NCBI GenBank assembly: GCA_017436185.1
Contig: JAFSDP010000007.1
Location: forward strand, 124,001-188,000
Direction: 5' to 3'
Length of the DNA: 64,000 nt
Source of the DNA: Alistipes sp.
GTDB lineage: Bacteria > Bacteroidota > Bacteroidia > Bacteroidales > Rikenellaceae
Shown here: positions 8,194-18,700 of the stretch, one piece after another
Numbering within the stretch: the stretch's first letter is position 1
Layout: every line of letters starts with the position of its first letter
Translations under genes and position numbers: made by a program
Notes under the pieces: model-generated
What the model was told of the DNA's origin: nothing
Seen by the model: only the letters and a program-made list of their open reading frames with translations
Databases searched by the model: none

Positions 8194-8808
8194 ATGGAGA
8201 ACAAATTACAGCAATTGACCCAGAAGCTCTACGAGGAGGGTCTGGAGAAGGGCCGTGCCGAGGCCGATCAGTGCATCGCCCGCGCCAAGGAGCAGGCCGC
8301 CAAAATTATTGCCGACGCCCGCAAGGAGGCCGAGGAGATTATCCGCAAGGCCGAGGACAAGGCCGAGGATACGGCCAAGAACACCGAGACCGAGATCTCG
8401 CTGGCCGGTAAGCAGGCCGTTGCCCGCCTGAAGGCCGAGATTTCGGAGATGATCATCGCCAAGACCACGTCGGAGGGCATCAAGGCCGCCACGCTCGATG
8501 GCTCGTTCCTCAAGGAGATGCTCGTTGCCGTAGCCAAGAATTGGAACGGAGCTTCGGCCGGTAAGGTCGAGCTGAAGGCCCTTCTGCCCGAGGCCAAGCG
8601 TCAGGAGCTGGACGCTTCTTTCGAGAAGGCTATGAAGGAGCTGCTCGCCGAGGGTATCGAGGTGGGCTACTCGAAGGAGGTAAAGACGGGCTTCCGTGTA
8701 AGCGAGAAGAACGGCGGTTACTACATCTCGTTCGCCGATGCCGACCTGGAGGCACTCGTTTCGGAGTACCTGCGTGAGAAGGTTTCGCAAATGCTCTTTA
8801 AGGCCTAA
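8194..8808 (+). CDS. atpE: V-type ATP synthase subunit E (peripheral stalk)
   Basis: The E subunit forms, with G/H-type partners, the peripheral stalk that holds the A3B3 head against the membrane part. The 204-residue protein starts MENKLQQLTQKLYEEGLEKG and is an Ala/Glu/Lys-rich long helix through about residue 90 (EQAAKIIADARKEAEEIIRK), as stalk subunits are, followed by a mixed C-terminal domain (GYSKEVKTGFRVSEKNGGYYISF), the conserved E-subunit end. First gene of the operon; the next gene begins 2 bases after its stop. Confidence 0.88.
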   Translation: MENKLQQLTQKLYEEGLEKGRAEADQCIARAKEQAAKIIADARKEAEEIIRKAEDKAEDTAKNTETEISLAGKQAVARLKAEISEMIIAKTTSEGIKAATLDGSFLKEMLVAVAKNWNGASAGKVELKALLPEAKRQELDASFEKAMKELLAEGIEVGYSKEVKTGFRVSEKNGGYYISFADADLEALVSEYLREKVSQMLFKA

Positions 8809-8810
8809 TT

Positions 8811-9638
8811 ATGTTTGCCAAAAACTATTATTCGTTAGTCTCCGGCCTGCGTGAATATACGCTCGACTCGGATCGTAAGGGCTTCGATCCCCTGGCCATT
8901 CGTGCCGAGGTGATGGAGGAGCTCTCGTCGAGCGATGCACGCCAGGTGGAACTGCTCTACACCTACTACGACTGCGAAAACCTGGCGGCTCGTCGTGCCG
9001 GTCGTACGGCCCACAATGCACTGGGCAACCTCACAGCCGATGAGATTCACGAGGAGTTGCAGCACCCTGCGCTGTTGCCCGAGGAGCTGCAGCAGGTGGT
9101 GCGTGCCTTTGCCGACCCCGAGGGCGAGGATGCCGAGGAGGTCAATACGACGCAGCGCTTCGAGAAGGCCCTGTTTGGTGCCTACTATGCTCTCTGCCTG
9201 CGCAAGGGCAGCCGCTTCTTGAAGAGTTGGTCGGCCTTCGACTGCAACCTGCGCAACGTAACGGCCGCCCTGACGGCTCGTGAGTTGGGCCGCTCGGTCG
9301 AGGAGGTGACGGTAGGTGGCGGCGAGATTGTCGAGCAGCTCGAGCGCAGCTCGGCTTCGGACTTCGGTCTGCGTGGCGAACTCTCGTACATCGACACGCT
9401 GATTGCCGCCCTGCAGGATGAGCAGAACATCATCGAGAAGGAGCACAAAGTCGATATGATTCGTTGGAACGAATCGTTGGAGCTCTCTGTGTTCGACTAC
9501 TTCGACCTGAACGCCATCTTGGCCTATCTGGTTCGACTCAACATCGTGGCCCGCTGGTCGCTGCTCGATGCCGAGCGTGGCCGTGAGCTGTTCAACCGTC
9601 TGATGCAGGAGCTCGACGGCAAAGCATTGATCAAATAA
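8811..9638 (+). CDS. DUF2764 family protein of the V-type ATPase operon
   Basis: A 275-residue, mostly helical protein starting MFAKNYYSLVSGLREYTL, with SRFLKSWSAFDCNLRNVTAALTARELGR in the middle and a C-terminal IRWNESLELSVFDYFDLNAILAYLVRL. It matches DUF2764, found between subunits E and A in V-type operons of Bacteroidetes and some spirochaetes and chlamydiae. The operon lacks a recognisable subunit C (central-stalk funnel, also all-helical, normally encoded near here), so a subunit C-like role is plausible but unproven. It is tightly packed, 2 bp after subunit E and 16 bp before subunit A. Confidence 0.85.
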   Translation: MFAKNYYSLVSGLREYTLDSDRKGFDPLAIRAEVMEELSSSDARQVELLYTYYDCENLAARRAGRTAHNALGNLTADEIHEELQHPALLPEELQQVVRAFADPEGEDAEEVNTTQRFEKALFGAYYALCLRKGSRFLKSWSAFDCNLRNVTAALTARELGRSVEEVTVGGGEIVEQLERSSASDFGLRGELSYIDTLIAALQDEQNIIEKEHKVDMIRWNESLELSVFDYFDLNAILAYLVRLNIVARWSLLDAERGRELFNRLMQELDGKALIK

Positions 9639-9654
9639 ACAATAAAAAACAATA

Positions 9655-11409
9655 ATGAAAACTACAGGACGTGTAAACGGTATCATCTCGAACATCGTGA
9701 TCGTCAAGGCAGACGGTGCAGTCGGCCAGAACGAGATCTGCTATGTTCACGCAGGTGATACGAAGATGATGGCCGAGGTCATCAAGGTCATAGGCGACGA
9801 TGCCTATGTCCAGGTATTCGACTCGACGCGCGGTCTGAAGATCGGCGACAAGGTAGAGTTCGAGGGTCATATGCTGGAGGCCACGCTGGCCCCGGGTATG
9901 CTGTCACGCAACTACGATGGTTTGCAGAACGACTTGGCCAAGATGGAGGGTCTGTTCATCGACCGTGGTTCGGTGACCGACCCCATCGATTTCGATGCTA
10001 CGTGGGAGTTCAAGCCCCTGGCCAAGGTGGGCGACAAGGTGTCGGCCGCTTCGTGGCTCGGTGAGGTGAAGGAGCAGTGGGTAAGCCACAAGATTATGGT
10101 TCCCTTCATTATGACGGGCAACTACACCATAAAGAGCATCGTGAAGGAGGGCACCTACAAGGTGACCGACACGATTGCCGTTGTCACGGATAGCGACAAC
10201 AACGAGTACCCCATCACGATGGTGCAGAAGTGGCCCGTCAAGCAGGCCATCCGTGCCTACGTCGAGAAGCCCCGTCCGTCGCGCGTGATGGAGACGGGTG
10301 TGCGTGCCATCGACACCTTCAACCCGATGGCCGAGGGTGGTACGGGCTTTATCCCGGGTCCCTTCGGTGCCGGTAAGACGGTGCTTCAGCACGCCATTTC
10401 GAAGCAGGCCGAGGCCGACATCATCATTATGGTGGCTTGCGGTGAGCGTGCCAACGAGGTGGTGGAGATCTTCAAGGAGTTCCCCGAGTTGGTGGACCCC
10501 CGCACCGGTCACAAGCTGATGGAGCGTACGATCATCATCTGTAACACCTCGAATATGCCCGTAGCTGCCCGTGAGGCATCGGTATATACCGGTATGACCA
10601 TCGGTGAGTATTACCGTGCAATGGGTCTGAAGGTGCTCGTAATGGCCGACTCGACCTCGCGTTGGGCACAGGCCCTGCGTGAGATGTCGAACCGTCTGGA
10701 GGAGCTTCCCGGTCAGGATGCCTTCCCGATGGACCTCTCGGCAATCATCTCGAACTTCTATGCCCGTGCCGGTCTGGTGAAGCTGACGAACGGAGAGACG
10801 GGTTCGGTAACCTTCCTCGGTACGGTATCGCCCGCCGGTGGTAACCTCAAGGAGCCGGTAACCGAATCGACCAAGAAGGCCGCACGTTGCTTCTACGCCC
10901 TTTCGCAGGGTCGTGCCGACTCGAAGCGCTATCCCGCCATCGACCCGCTGGACAGCTACTCGAAGTACCTGGAGTATCCCGAGATTCGTGAGTACCTGGA
11001 CCAGAAGATCGAGAAGAATTGGGTAGATGCCGTCTATGAGGGTAAGACCTATGTGCAGCGTGGTAAAGAGGCCAACGACCAGATCAACATCCTCGGCGAC
11101 GACGGTGTACCTGTTGAGTACCACGAGCGTTTCTGGAAGTCGGAGCTGCTGGACTTCGTGATTCTGCAGCAGGATGCCTTCGACGACATCGATGCCAACT
11201 GCCCGATGGAGCGTCAGCAGATGATGTACAAAATGGTGCTCGACATCTGCCACCACGACTTCACCTTTGCCGATTTTGAGCAGTGCTCGCAGTTCTTCAA
11301 GGGTCTGATCAACCTCTTCCGTCAGATGAACTACTCGGAGTGGCAGTCGGAGAAGTTCCACGACTACAAGTCGAAGATTGCCGAGTACATTAAGGAAAAC
11401 GCCAAATAA
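9655..11409 (+). CDS. atpA: V-type ATP synthase catalytic subunit A
   Basis: The catalytic subunit of the A3B3 head. The 584-residue protein has the Walker A motif GPFGAGKT at 235-242, preceded by the subunit-A-specific non-homologous insert (about 115-190), then the ACGERANEVVEIF block, MADSTSRWAQALRE (Walker B region) and LGTVSPAGGNLKEPVT. Length is normal for the family. Subunit B follows after 9 bp. Confidence 0.97.
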   Translation: MKTTGRVNGIISNIVIVKADGAVGQNEICYVHAGDTKMMAEVIKVIGDDAYVQVFDSTRGLKIGDKVEFEGHMLEATLAPGMLSRNYDGLQNDLAKMEGLFIDRGSVTDPIDFDATWEFKPLAKVGDKVSAASWLGEVKEQWVSHKIMVPFIMTGNYTIKSIVKEGTYKVTDTIAVVTDSDNNEYPITMVQKWPVKQAIRAYVEKPRPSRVMETGVRAIDTFNPMAEGGTGFIPGPFGAGKTVLQHAISKQAEADIIIMVACGERANEVVEIFKEFPELVDPRTGHKLMERTIIICNTSNMPVAAREASVYTGMTIGEYYRAMGLKVLVMADSTSRWAQALREMSNRLEELPGQDAFPMDLSAIISNFYARAGLVKLTNGETGSVTFLGTVSPAGGNLKEPVTESTKKAARCFYALSQGRADSKRYPAIDPLDSYSKYLEYPEIREYLDQKIEKNWVDAVYEGKTYVQRGKEANDQINILGDDGVPVEYHERFWKSELLDFVILQQDAFDDIDANCPMERQQMMYKMVLDICHHDFTFADFEQCSQFFKGLINLFRQMNYSEWQSEKFHDYKSKIAEYIKENAK

Positions 11410-11418
11410 TTTCAACTT

Positions 11419-12738
11419 ATGACTACACGCGCATTTCAAAAGATATACACCAAAATCGACAACATCACCAAGGCCACCGTTACGCTGCGTGCCGAAGGTG
11501 TAGGTAACGATGAGCTGGCTACCGTAGGCGGCAAGCTGGCGCAGGTGGTAAAGATTATGGGCCAGAACGTGACCCTGCAGGTCTTTGCCGGTACGGAGGG
11601 TATCGCCACCAACTCGGAGGTGATCTTCCACGGCGAGCCCCCCAAGCTCAAGGTGTCGGACAACCTGGCCGGCCGCTTCTTCAACGCCTATGGCGAGCCG
11701 CTCGAGGGTGGTGAGGCCGTAGAGGGCGAGGCTCGTGAGATTGGTGGTCCGACGGTAAACCCCTTCAAGCGTCTGCAGCCTTCGGAGCTGATTGCAACCG
11801 GTATTGCAGGTATCGACCTGAACAACACCATCGTAACGGGTCAGAAGATTCCCTTCTTCGCCGACCCCGACCAGCCCTACAACGCCGTGATGGCCAACGT
11901 GGCCCTGCGTGCCAAGGCCGACAAGATCATCCTGGGCGGTATGGGTCTGACGAACGACGACTTCCTCTACTTTAAGTCGGTCTTCGAGAATGCCGGTGCG
12001 TTGGACCGCATCGTATCGTTCGTAAATACGACCGAGAACCCGCCCGTAGAGCGTCTTCTGGTTCCCGATATGGCGCTGACGGCTGCCGAGTACTTTGCCG
12101 TGGATAAGGGCGAGAAGGTGCTGGTGCTCTTGACCGATATGACCCTCTACGCCGATGCCCTGGCCATCGTGTCGAACCGTATGGACCAGATTCCCTCGAA
12201 GGACTCGATGCCCGGTTCGCTCTACTCGGATTTGGCCAAGATCTACGAGAAGGCCGTACAGCTGCCCAACGGCGGTTCGATTACCATCATCGCCGTGACG
12301 ACCCTGTCGGGTGGCGACATTACGCACGCCATCCCCGATAACACGGGTTACATCACCGAGGGTCAGTTGTTCCTGCGCAACGACTCGGATACGGGTAAGG
12401 TAATTATCGACCCCTTCCGTTCGCTGTCGCGACTCAAGCAGCTCGTAATTGGCAAGAAGACCCGTGAGGACCACCCGCAGGTGATGAACGCCTGTGTGCG
12501 TCTCTACGCCGATGCTGCCAACGCCAAGACGAAGCTCGAGAACGGTTTTGACCTCTCGGACTACGACGAGCGTGCCCTGAAGTTTGCCCGCGACTACTCG
12601 CGCAAGCTGCTGGCTATCGACATTAACATCGAAATCACCGAGATGCTCGACACGGCGTGGGAGCTCTTCGCCGAGTACTTCTCGAAGGAGGAGGTTGCCA
12701 TCAAGGCCGAGCTGATCGAAAAATACTGGAAAGCATAA
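11419..12738 (+). CDS. atpB: V-type ATP synthase subunit B
   Basis: The non-catalytic nucleotide-binding-fold partner of subunit A. The 439-residue protein lacks a complete P-loop, as expected for B subunits, and carries the family pattern PVNPFKRLQPSE-like (TVNPFKRLQPSELIATGIAGID), KIPFFADPDQPYN, FVNTTENPPVERLLVPDMALTAAEY and VLLTDMTLYADAL. The C-terminus ends IEKYWKA. It is followed by subunit D after 6 bp. Confidence 0.96.
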   Translation: MTTRAFQKIYTKIDNITKATVTLRAEGVGNDELATVGGKLAQVVKIMGQNVTLQVFAGTEGIATNSEVIFHGEPPKLKVSDNLAGRFFNAYGEPLEGGEAVEGEAREIGGPTVNPFKRLQPSELIATGIAGIDLNNTIVTGQKIPFFADPDQPYNAVMANVALRAKADKIILGGMGLTNDDFLYFKSVFENAGALDRIVSFVNTTENPPVERLLVPDMALTAAEYFAVDKGEKVLVLLTDMTLYADALAIVSNRMDQIPSKDSMPGSLYSDLAKIYEKAVQLPNGGSITIIAVTTLSGGDITHAIPDNTGYITEGQLFLRNDSDTGKVIIDPFRSLSRLKQLVIGKKTREDHPQVMNACVRLYADAANAKTKLENGFDLSDYDERALKFARDYSRKLLAIDINIEITEMLDTAWELFAEYFSKEEVAIKAELIEKYWKA

Positions 12739-12744
12739 GGAGCA

Positions 12745-13353
12745 ATGGCCATCAAATTTCAATACAACAAAACCTCGCTCGGTGAACTCGGCAAGCAGCT
12801 GAAGATGCGCCAGAAGGCCCTTCCGACCATCAAGTCGAAGGAGTCGGCACTGCGTTCCGAAGTGAAGCGGGCAAAGGATGCCGCGACCGATTTTCGTCGT
12901 CGTTTCGAGGCCCTGCAGGCCGAGTACGACTATATGGTTGCGCTCTGGGGTGAGTTTGATTGTACGTTGGTCCGTATTGCCGATATCGAACTTACGGAGC
13001 AGAAGATTGCCGGTGTACGCACGCCGGTGCTGCACGACGTGAAGTTCGAGCGTAAGGCTTATGATCTCTTCTCGTCGCCCGTCTGGTATGCCGACGGTGT
13101 GGCGATGCTCGAGAAGTTGGCCCGTTTGGGCATCGAGTACGAGGTCTATAACCGTAAGATGGAACTCTTGGACTATGCCCGACGCAAGACCACGCAGAAG
13201 GTAAACCTCTATGAGAAGGTCCAGATTCCGGGATACGAGGATGCCATTCGTAAGATCAAACGCTTTATGGAGGACGAGGAGAACCTCTCGAAATCCGCCC
13301 AGAAAATCGTTAAAACAAAACAACAGCAAGCCGGGGAGGGCTCGACGTTATGA
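12745..13353 (+). CDS. atpD: V-type ATP synthase subunit D (central rotor shaft)
   Basis: Subunit D is the long antiparallel coiled-coil axle inside the A3B3 head. The 202-residue protein has the typical N-terminal helix with a KTSLGELGKQLKMRQKALP start (D subunits have T...L..L...L..A..G...LK.K), and a C-terminal helix (YNRKMELLDYARRKTTQKVNLYEKVQIPGYEDAIRKI) with the conserved R(K/R)T..KVN block. The stop overlaps the subunit I start (ATGA). Confidence 0.94.
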   Translation: MAIKFQYNKTSLGELGKQLKMRQKALPTIKSKESALRSEVKRAKDAATDFRRRFEALQAEYDYMVALWGEFDCTLVRIADIELTEQKIAGVRTPVLHDVKFERKAYDLFSSPVWYADGVAMLEKLARLGIEYEVYNRKMELLDYARRKTTQKVNLYEKVQIPGYEDAIRKIKRFMEDEENLSKSAQKIVKTKQQQAGEGSTL

Positions 13354-15194
13354 TAGCAAAAATGTCGAAATACAACTTTGTGTTGCTGGCAGCACAAAGC
13401 GAGGACTTCATTGCTCGCCTGCGTGAGCTGGGTCTGGTCGATATCACGACCACGGGCTGGGAGCCCTCCGAGGAGGAGCGTGAGCTGATCCTCGACATCG
13501 AGGCGTTGCAGAAGGCCGAGGAGACGCTCGAGCGTTGGCAGGCCGACAAGGAGCACGCCGAGCTGAAGGGTGAGCCCTACACGACGGGTGCCGCTGCCCT
13601 GGAGGCCTATCAGCAGACGCAGCAGCGTGCCGCTGCCCTCACGACCGAGTTGGGTCGTCTGGAGAAGACGGCCGATGAGTTGCGCCCCTGGGGAGCCTTC
13701 GACGCTAAGCGCACGGCTGCGCTGGCCGAGCAGGGCATCGTGCTGCACTACCTCTCGACGGCCGCTTCGACCTTCGATGCAGAGCTTTCGACGTGGCAGG
13801 AGCAATACACCTTGCAGGAGATTTCGCGCACGGCCTCGACCGTCTGGTTTGTAGTTGTCACGAAGCCCGGTGAGGAGCTCTCGATCGACGCCTTGGAGAT
13901 GAAGAGCCCCACGATGGATGTCACCGAGGCCGAGCGTCGCATCCAGAAGACCGAGGCCGAGCTGAAGAGCCTCGATGCAGAGTATGCCCGTCTGGCAGCC
14001 TCGAAGGGTGTGATGCGCCACTACGCCGCCACGCTCAAGGAGAAGCTGCAAGGCTCGAAGATTACCCAGACGGCAACTCGTGAGGCCGACGGCCTGCTGG
14101 TTGTGATGGAGGGTTGGGCCGAGAGTACCACTTCGGTCGAGGTGGATAAGCTCTTGGAGGAGTACCCCAATGTGGTCTATCTGAAGGGTGATCCCACCCC
14201 CGAGGACGACACCCCCGTCAAGCTTCAGAACAACCGTTTCGCCCGCATCTTCGAGATGGTCGGCGATATGTATGCCCGTCCGAAGTACGGCACGTTGGAC
14301 CTGACGCCCTTCTTTGCCCCCTTCTATATGCTCTTCTTCGGTATCTGTCTGAACGATGCCGGCTACGGTCTGATTCTGCTCATTGCAGGTATCGCGATGC
14401 TCGTAAAGTGCAAGGAGGGTATGATGAAGCGTGCCGCCTGGTTCGCCACGATGTGCGCTCTTTCGACCACCCTGTTCGGTGGTTTCTGCGGCTCGTTCTT
14501 CGGTATGAGCCTCGGCGAGTTCTTCCCCTCGGTGAAGTTCTTCGACTTCCAGGGGCAGTTCTTCTCGTGGGCACTGGCCATCGGTATGTTGCAGATCATC
14601 TTCGGTTTGGCACTCAACGTCTATATGACCATCCGCTGCTTTGGCGTCAAGTACTGCTACTCGACGCTGGGCTGGCTCATCGTGTTGGTGGCCGGTTCGG
14701 TGGCTGCAGGTCTGCCGATGATGAACGAAAGTTGGGTAATCCCGGGCTTCACGACCTCGTCGCCTGCCTTCTATGCCGCCATCGGCGTAGGTATGGCCCT
14801 GATGCTGCTGCTCAACACGCCGGGTAAGTTCCTCAATCCGCTGCTCAACATCGGCTCGGGTCTGTGGAATCTGTACAACAACATCACCGGTCTGCTTTCG
14901 GACGTGCTGTCGTACATCCGTCTGTTCGCCATCGGTCTGTCGGGTGGTGTCTTGGCGCTGGTGTTCAACTCGCTGGCCGAGGGCTTCGTACCCGAGGGTG
15001 CCAACATCGTGGTGCGTATTCTGGTGATGCTGCCCATCCTTCTGATTGGTCACGGCATCAACCTCTTTATGTCCACCATCTCGTCGTTCGTACACCCGAT
15101 GCGTCTGACCTTTGTGGAGTTCTATAAGAATGCCGGCTTTGAGATGGCTTCGCGCAATTTCGAGCCGCTGAAAAACGAAAAAGACAACGAATAA
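13350..15194 (+). CDS. atpI: V-type ATP synthase subunit I (a-type stator)
   Basis: Membrane stator that carries the ion half-channels and contacts the proteolipid ring. The 614-residue protein has a soluble N-terminal half with coiled coil (about 40-320), then about seven to eight hydrophobic helices (about 325-590): FFAPFYMLFFGICLNDAGYG, the Phe/Gly-rich hairpin FGGFCGSFFGMSLGE, then LLSDVLSYIRLFAIGLSGG with the conserved essential arginine region. Starts at ATG 13350, overlapping subunit D by 4 bases; an internal Met 12 bases later (MSKYNF) is also possible. Confidence 0.95.
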   Translation: MIAKMSKYNFVLLAAQSEDFIARLRELGLVDITTTGWEPSEEERELILDIEALQKAEETLERWQADKEHAELKGEPYTTGAAALEAYQQTQQRAAALTTELGRLEKTADELRPWGAFDAKRTAALAEQGIVLHYLSTAASTFDAELSTWQEQYTLQEISRTASTVWFVVVTKPGEELSIDALEMKSPTMDVTEAERRIQKTEAELKSLDAEYARLAASKGVMRHYAATLKEKLQGSKITQTATREADGLLVVMEGWAESTTSVEVDKLLEEYPNVVYLKGDPTPEDDTPVKLQNNRFARIFEMVGDMYARPKYGTLDLTPFFAPFYMLFFGICLNDAGYGLILLIAGIAMLVKCKEGMMKRAAWFATMCALSTTLFGGFCGSFFGMSLGEFFPSVKFFDFQGQFFSWALAIGMLQIIFGLALNVYMTIRCFGVKYCYSTLGWLIVLVAGSVAAGLPMMNESWVIPGFTTSSPAFYAAIGVGMALMLLLNTPGKFLNPLLNIGSGLWNLYNNITGLLSDVLSYIRLFAIGLSGGVLALVFNSLAEGFVPEGANIVVRILVMLPILLIGHGINLFMSTISSFVHPMRLTFVEFYKNAGFEMASRNFEPLKNEKDNE

Positions 15195-15227
15195 ATAAAC
15201 AACAAACAATTAAAAAACAACAAAATT

Positions 15228-15680
15228 ATGGAAACAACTGCTTTAGTAATGGCCTATGTCGGCGTAGCTCTGATGGTAGGTCTGGCCGGTATCGCATCGG
15301 CTATGGGTACTTCGATCTGCGGCCAGGCTGCCGTTGGTGCAATGAAGAAGAACGGTGGCGCCTTCGGTAGCTACATGATTCTGTCGGCTCTGCCCGGTTC
15401 GCAGGGTCTGTACGGTTTCGTCTGCTTCTTTATGGTGCAGGGCATGCTGGCTAACCCCACGATGTTGCAGGGTGCAGCTATCCTGGGTGCCGGTATCCTG
15501 GTTGGTATCGTAAACCTGGCTGCTGCCATCTATCAGGGCAAGGTCTGCGCCAACGGTATCGCTGCCATCGGTAACGGTCACGACGTAATGGGTAAGACGC
15601 TGATTCTGGCTGCTTTCCCCGAGCTTTACGCCATCCTTACCGTAGCTGCTACGTTCCTCATCTCGAACATCGTGGCCTAA
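15228..15680 (+). CDS. atpK: V-type ATP synthase subunit K (proteolipid ring)
   Basis: A 150-residue membrane protein of two fused helical hairpins, the V-type proteolipid. The ion-carrying glutamate is E132 in AAFPELYAIL in the second hairpin; the first hairpin lacks a carboxylate (ALPGSQGLYGF). Residues L55, S58, Q59, Q103 and E132 line up with the sodium ligands known from Enterococcus hirae NtpK (L61, T64, Q65, Q110, E139), with Ser in place of Thr, so sodium coupling is predicted. Last gene of the operon, followed by a strong terminator. Subunits C, F and G/H have no obvious gene in the operon. Confidence 0.95.
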   Translation: METTALVMAYVGVALMVGLAGIASAMGTSICGQAAVGAMKKNGGAFGSYMILSALPGSQGLYGFVCFFMVQGMLANPTMLQGAAILGAGILVGIVNLAAAIYQGKVCANGIAAIGNGHDVMGKTLILAAFPELYAILTVAATFLISNIVA

Positions 15681-15700
15681 CGCAAGCTATCGACAACGAA

Positions 15701-15731
15701 AAAAGGCTGTCCTTTCGGGACAGCCTTTTTT
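15701..15731. terminator. Bidirectional intrinsic terminator between V-ATPase operon and pectinase genes
   Basis: AAAAGGCTGTCC (15701-15712) pairs with GGACAGCCTTTT (15718-15729), 12 bp around a TTTCG loop, ending in a T run and preceded by an A run, so it serves the plus-strand ATPase genes and the minus-strand gene ending at 15753. Confidence 0.9.
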
Positions 15732-15752
15732 GTTGGCTTTGGGCACACACGC

Positions 15753-18700
15753 TTATCGCTTCTCAAACCAGAAGAGACCCGCACGATTCAACACCGTCGG
15801 TTGGGTGCTCTTCACCTGCTTCTGCAGACGCTTTGCAGCACCCGTCTTCATATCCACCTCGTAGAGCGTGTAGCTTCCCTTGGGCAACGTCACCTCAACC
15901 GTAGCGGCCTTGGGAAGATAGACAAGAGCACCCTTCTCACCCATCAGACGATACGAATCGGCATCGCTCAAGGTCGTGGTCATCTGCGGAATTGCAGCCA
16001 GCAGCGACTCGTTCTCGATGCGGAGCGTCGGACACGAACCTCCTGCCAAGAGGATGGCCCAACCGTAGGCGGGATAGTTCTGCGAGAAGTAGGTTACGGC
16101 CTTCTCGGGGTGAGCCTGACGATATTCACTCACGGCACGATAGACCGAGGCGAAGTCGATCGTTCCGACCTTGATTTTACGGGCATACTGGCGGGGAGCC
16201 ATACTTACACCACCCTCCGGCTCGTAGGTCGTGCCATCGGAGCGGTGGTGCCAATAGCGAATGTCGATAATATCGACCACCTCGGCTCGACGCTTATCCT
16301 TGAGGATGGCATCCTGCACATCCTTCGTTGCCGAGAGGGCCACCAAGACATCCTTGCCCTTCTCGGCCTGCCACTCGGCGATGCAATCCAACCAGAACTC
16401 CACAAAGTGGAGCGGACCGGTGTACTCCTCGCTCACCAGGTGGATGACATTGTCGTAGTCGGCCAACTCATCCAAACACATACGGATGTAGCCTCGGTGC
16501 AGTTCACGGCGCACGGGGTGGTTTACGTCGTAGAACATATCGGCCACAAAGACACGCTTGTCGCCTGCAAAGTTCGTCGGCTCGGCAAAGCCCGTATTGT
16601 TGATGTTGTTGGGCGTGCGCCAGGGGCTATCGACCCAGTGGGCACCCGCCTCGATGATGTTGTGCTGGAAGTAGTTCTGGTGGAAGAGCAGCAACCCCTC
16701 CTTCTTGGCTTGGGCGGCAAACTCACGCAAACGGCTCCAATACCAGGTGTTGGGCTTCGTCAGGTCGTACTTCGACATACCGTCCCAGCCCTGCCCCTCG
16801 CCCGAGCGGGCAAAGGGCTGCTCGTAGTGCGGGGCCCACACATCGCCATCACGACGACGCACACGGATATGGTCGTCACGACGACGGTCGTACCAAAGGC
16901 CGTAGTTGTGGTCCAAGAGCAACGTACCACGCTCCTTCATCTCTGCAACCACCTCGTCGATGCGGTCCGTGAGGCCTCGACCCTCACGATCGGGCACAAA
17001 GCGGGTGACGTGGGCCGTAGCCTTCTCGAGTTGGTCGAACTCCAAACTACCGCTCCACCAACGCACATTCTGACGACCACCCACCAACAGGGCATCGTTC
17101 ATCACCAGACGGCCCTCCTTCAGGCCATACTTCGTCACAGGCTCGGCACAATCGACCTCGGCCAAGAGAGCGGTTACCCCGTTCGGCTCGATGGAGGCCG
17201 TGAAGGGGGCCCGGGCAATCCACATCGGCAGCGTTACACGAGGCTCGTAGGCCTCCTTGGCCAGGGCGACGGCCTGCTCGATGGTGGGGCTTGACGAGGC
17301 ATTCGTATTGCGGTCGTAGATGCGGGCAATCTGCTGGGCCTTCTCCGCCCCGATACGCTCCGAAAGCTGGGCACGGAAGAGGCTGTAGGGCTTCACAAAC
17401 TCATCCGAATTGGTGATGATGCCGTTGCCGCAGACCGTGGCCCACGAGCCGTTGGCGTAGTTCATCCCATAGGCCTCGGGGGCATAGCACTCGATACCTG
17501 CCGCCGTACATTGCCAAGCAACACTGTTCACCGTATTCCACCCTGCACGAGCGTGGGTACGATCCAGACTCTTGAACGAGAGGTCGTGGCCGTTGATATT
17601 GACAATATCAAACAACAGACCGCACGCCCAAGCCCCCGTCGAGCCACTAAAGCCCTTCGAGAGGTAGCTGTCGCACTGCACAAAGGCGTTCGGACCTGCG
17701 GCATTCATTCCTGCAGAGAAGTCGTGCTGACCGTGCTCCGAGTAGCAACGCTGAAAGAGGGTGTGCTGTCCGAGCGTGAAGAAGGTGCGGCGGCGTGAGC
17801 CTGCAATCTCCGACACGGGGTCGAACGATTGGCAATCCTCCACCGTGATGCGGCGGGCATCGTGCTGCACCGCTACGGCCGAGCCTGCCAGCTGACGGAA
17901 ATCGACCTGACGCACCCAGCAATCCTCCACATTATCCATCCAAACACCCGTCCAGGCGTGGTTTTCGTCGAGCGGGTAGTTCTTATCATAGTCCGAAACG
18001 ATGGTCAGGTGCTCCACACCGCACTCCCCGATGCGACCTGCCCAGGTATAGGGTTTCACAACGACGGGGCGCAGACCCAACTCGAAGGTCAGGGCATCGT
18101 TCAACGTCAGGCGGTTACCCTCGATGGCGGTAATCGTACGATCCCACCCAATGCGCACATTGCCCGGGCCGAGCTGACGCTCCAACTCGGGGGTAATGAC
18201 CACATCACGACCACGAGGACGGGCTACGGGTTGCTGTTCGACAACCACCTCATCGCCCACCGAAAGACCCTTCGTCGAGGCCACCTCAAACGAGCTCTCC
18301 CCCACGGGAATCGACTCGGATGTGACGGCCACCTCGCCCGTAAAGGTGCGATCGGCCTCGCCCTCGACATAGATCACGGCACCACGATCCACACCCCGCT
18401 TTACGAGCACCGTACCCTCCTTGCTTTCGCCACGCAACACAATACCCGAGGCCGAAATGCGGAGCGGTTCATCAAGGTAGTAGGTGCCTTTTGTCAGCAG
18501 AATGGCACCACGCAGACCGTTCTTATCCATCGGACGGGCTGCCAGAGCATCGATGTGGCCCTGAATCGTTCGGCTGTCGTTCTCCGAGGGCGAGAGGGTG
18601 AAGACCACCTCGGCATCGGGAATCAGCTCGTTCGAGTTGCGGTAGCCGCACTGCGAGAAGTCGAGGATGCGGTTACCTCGGCTGTCGGCAGCGTATTGGA

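Noticed and set aside
9904..13329. Long antisense open reading frame (1141 codons) opposite V-ATPase A, B and D
   Set aside because: It mirrors the codon bias of the genes on the other strand; its Leu/His/Arg/Gly-rich translation has no domain, signal or start context.
13209..15209. Minus-strand frame (666 codons) opposite subunit I
   Set aside because: Low-complexity His/Gln/Arg-rich translation, antisense to a firmly identified membrane subunit.
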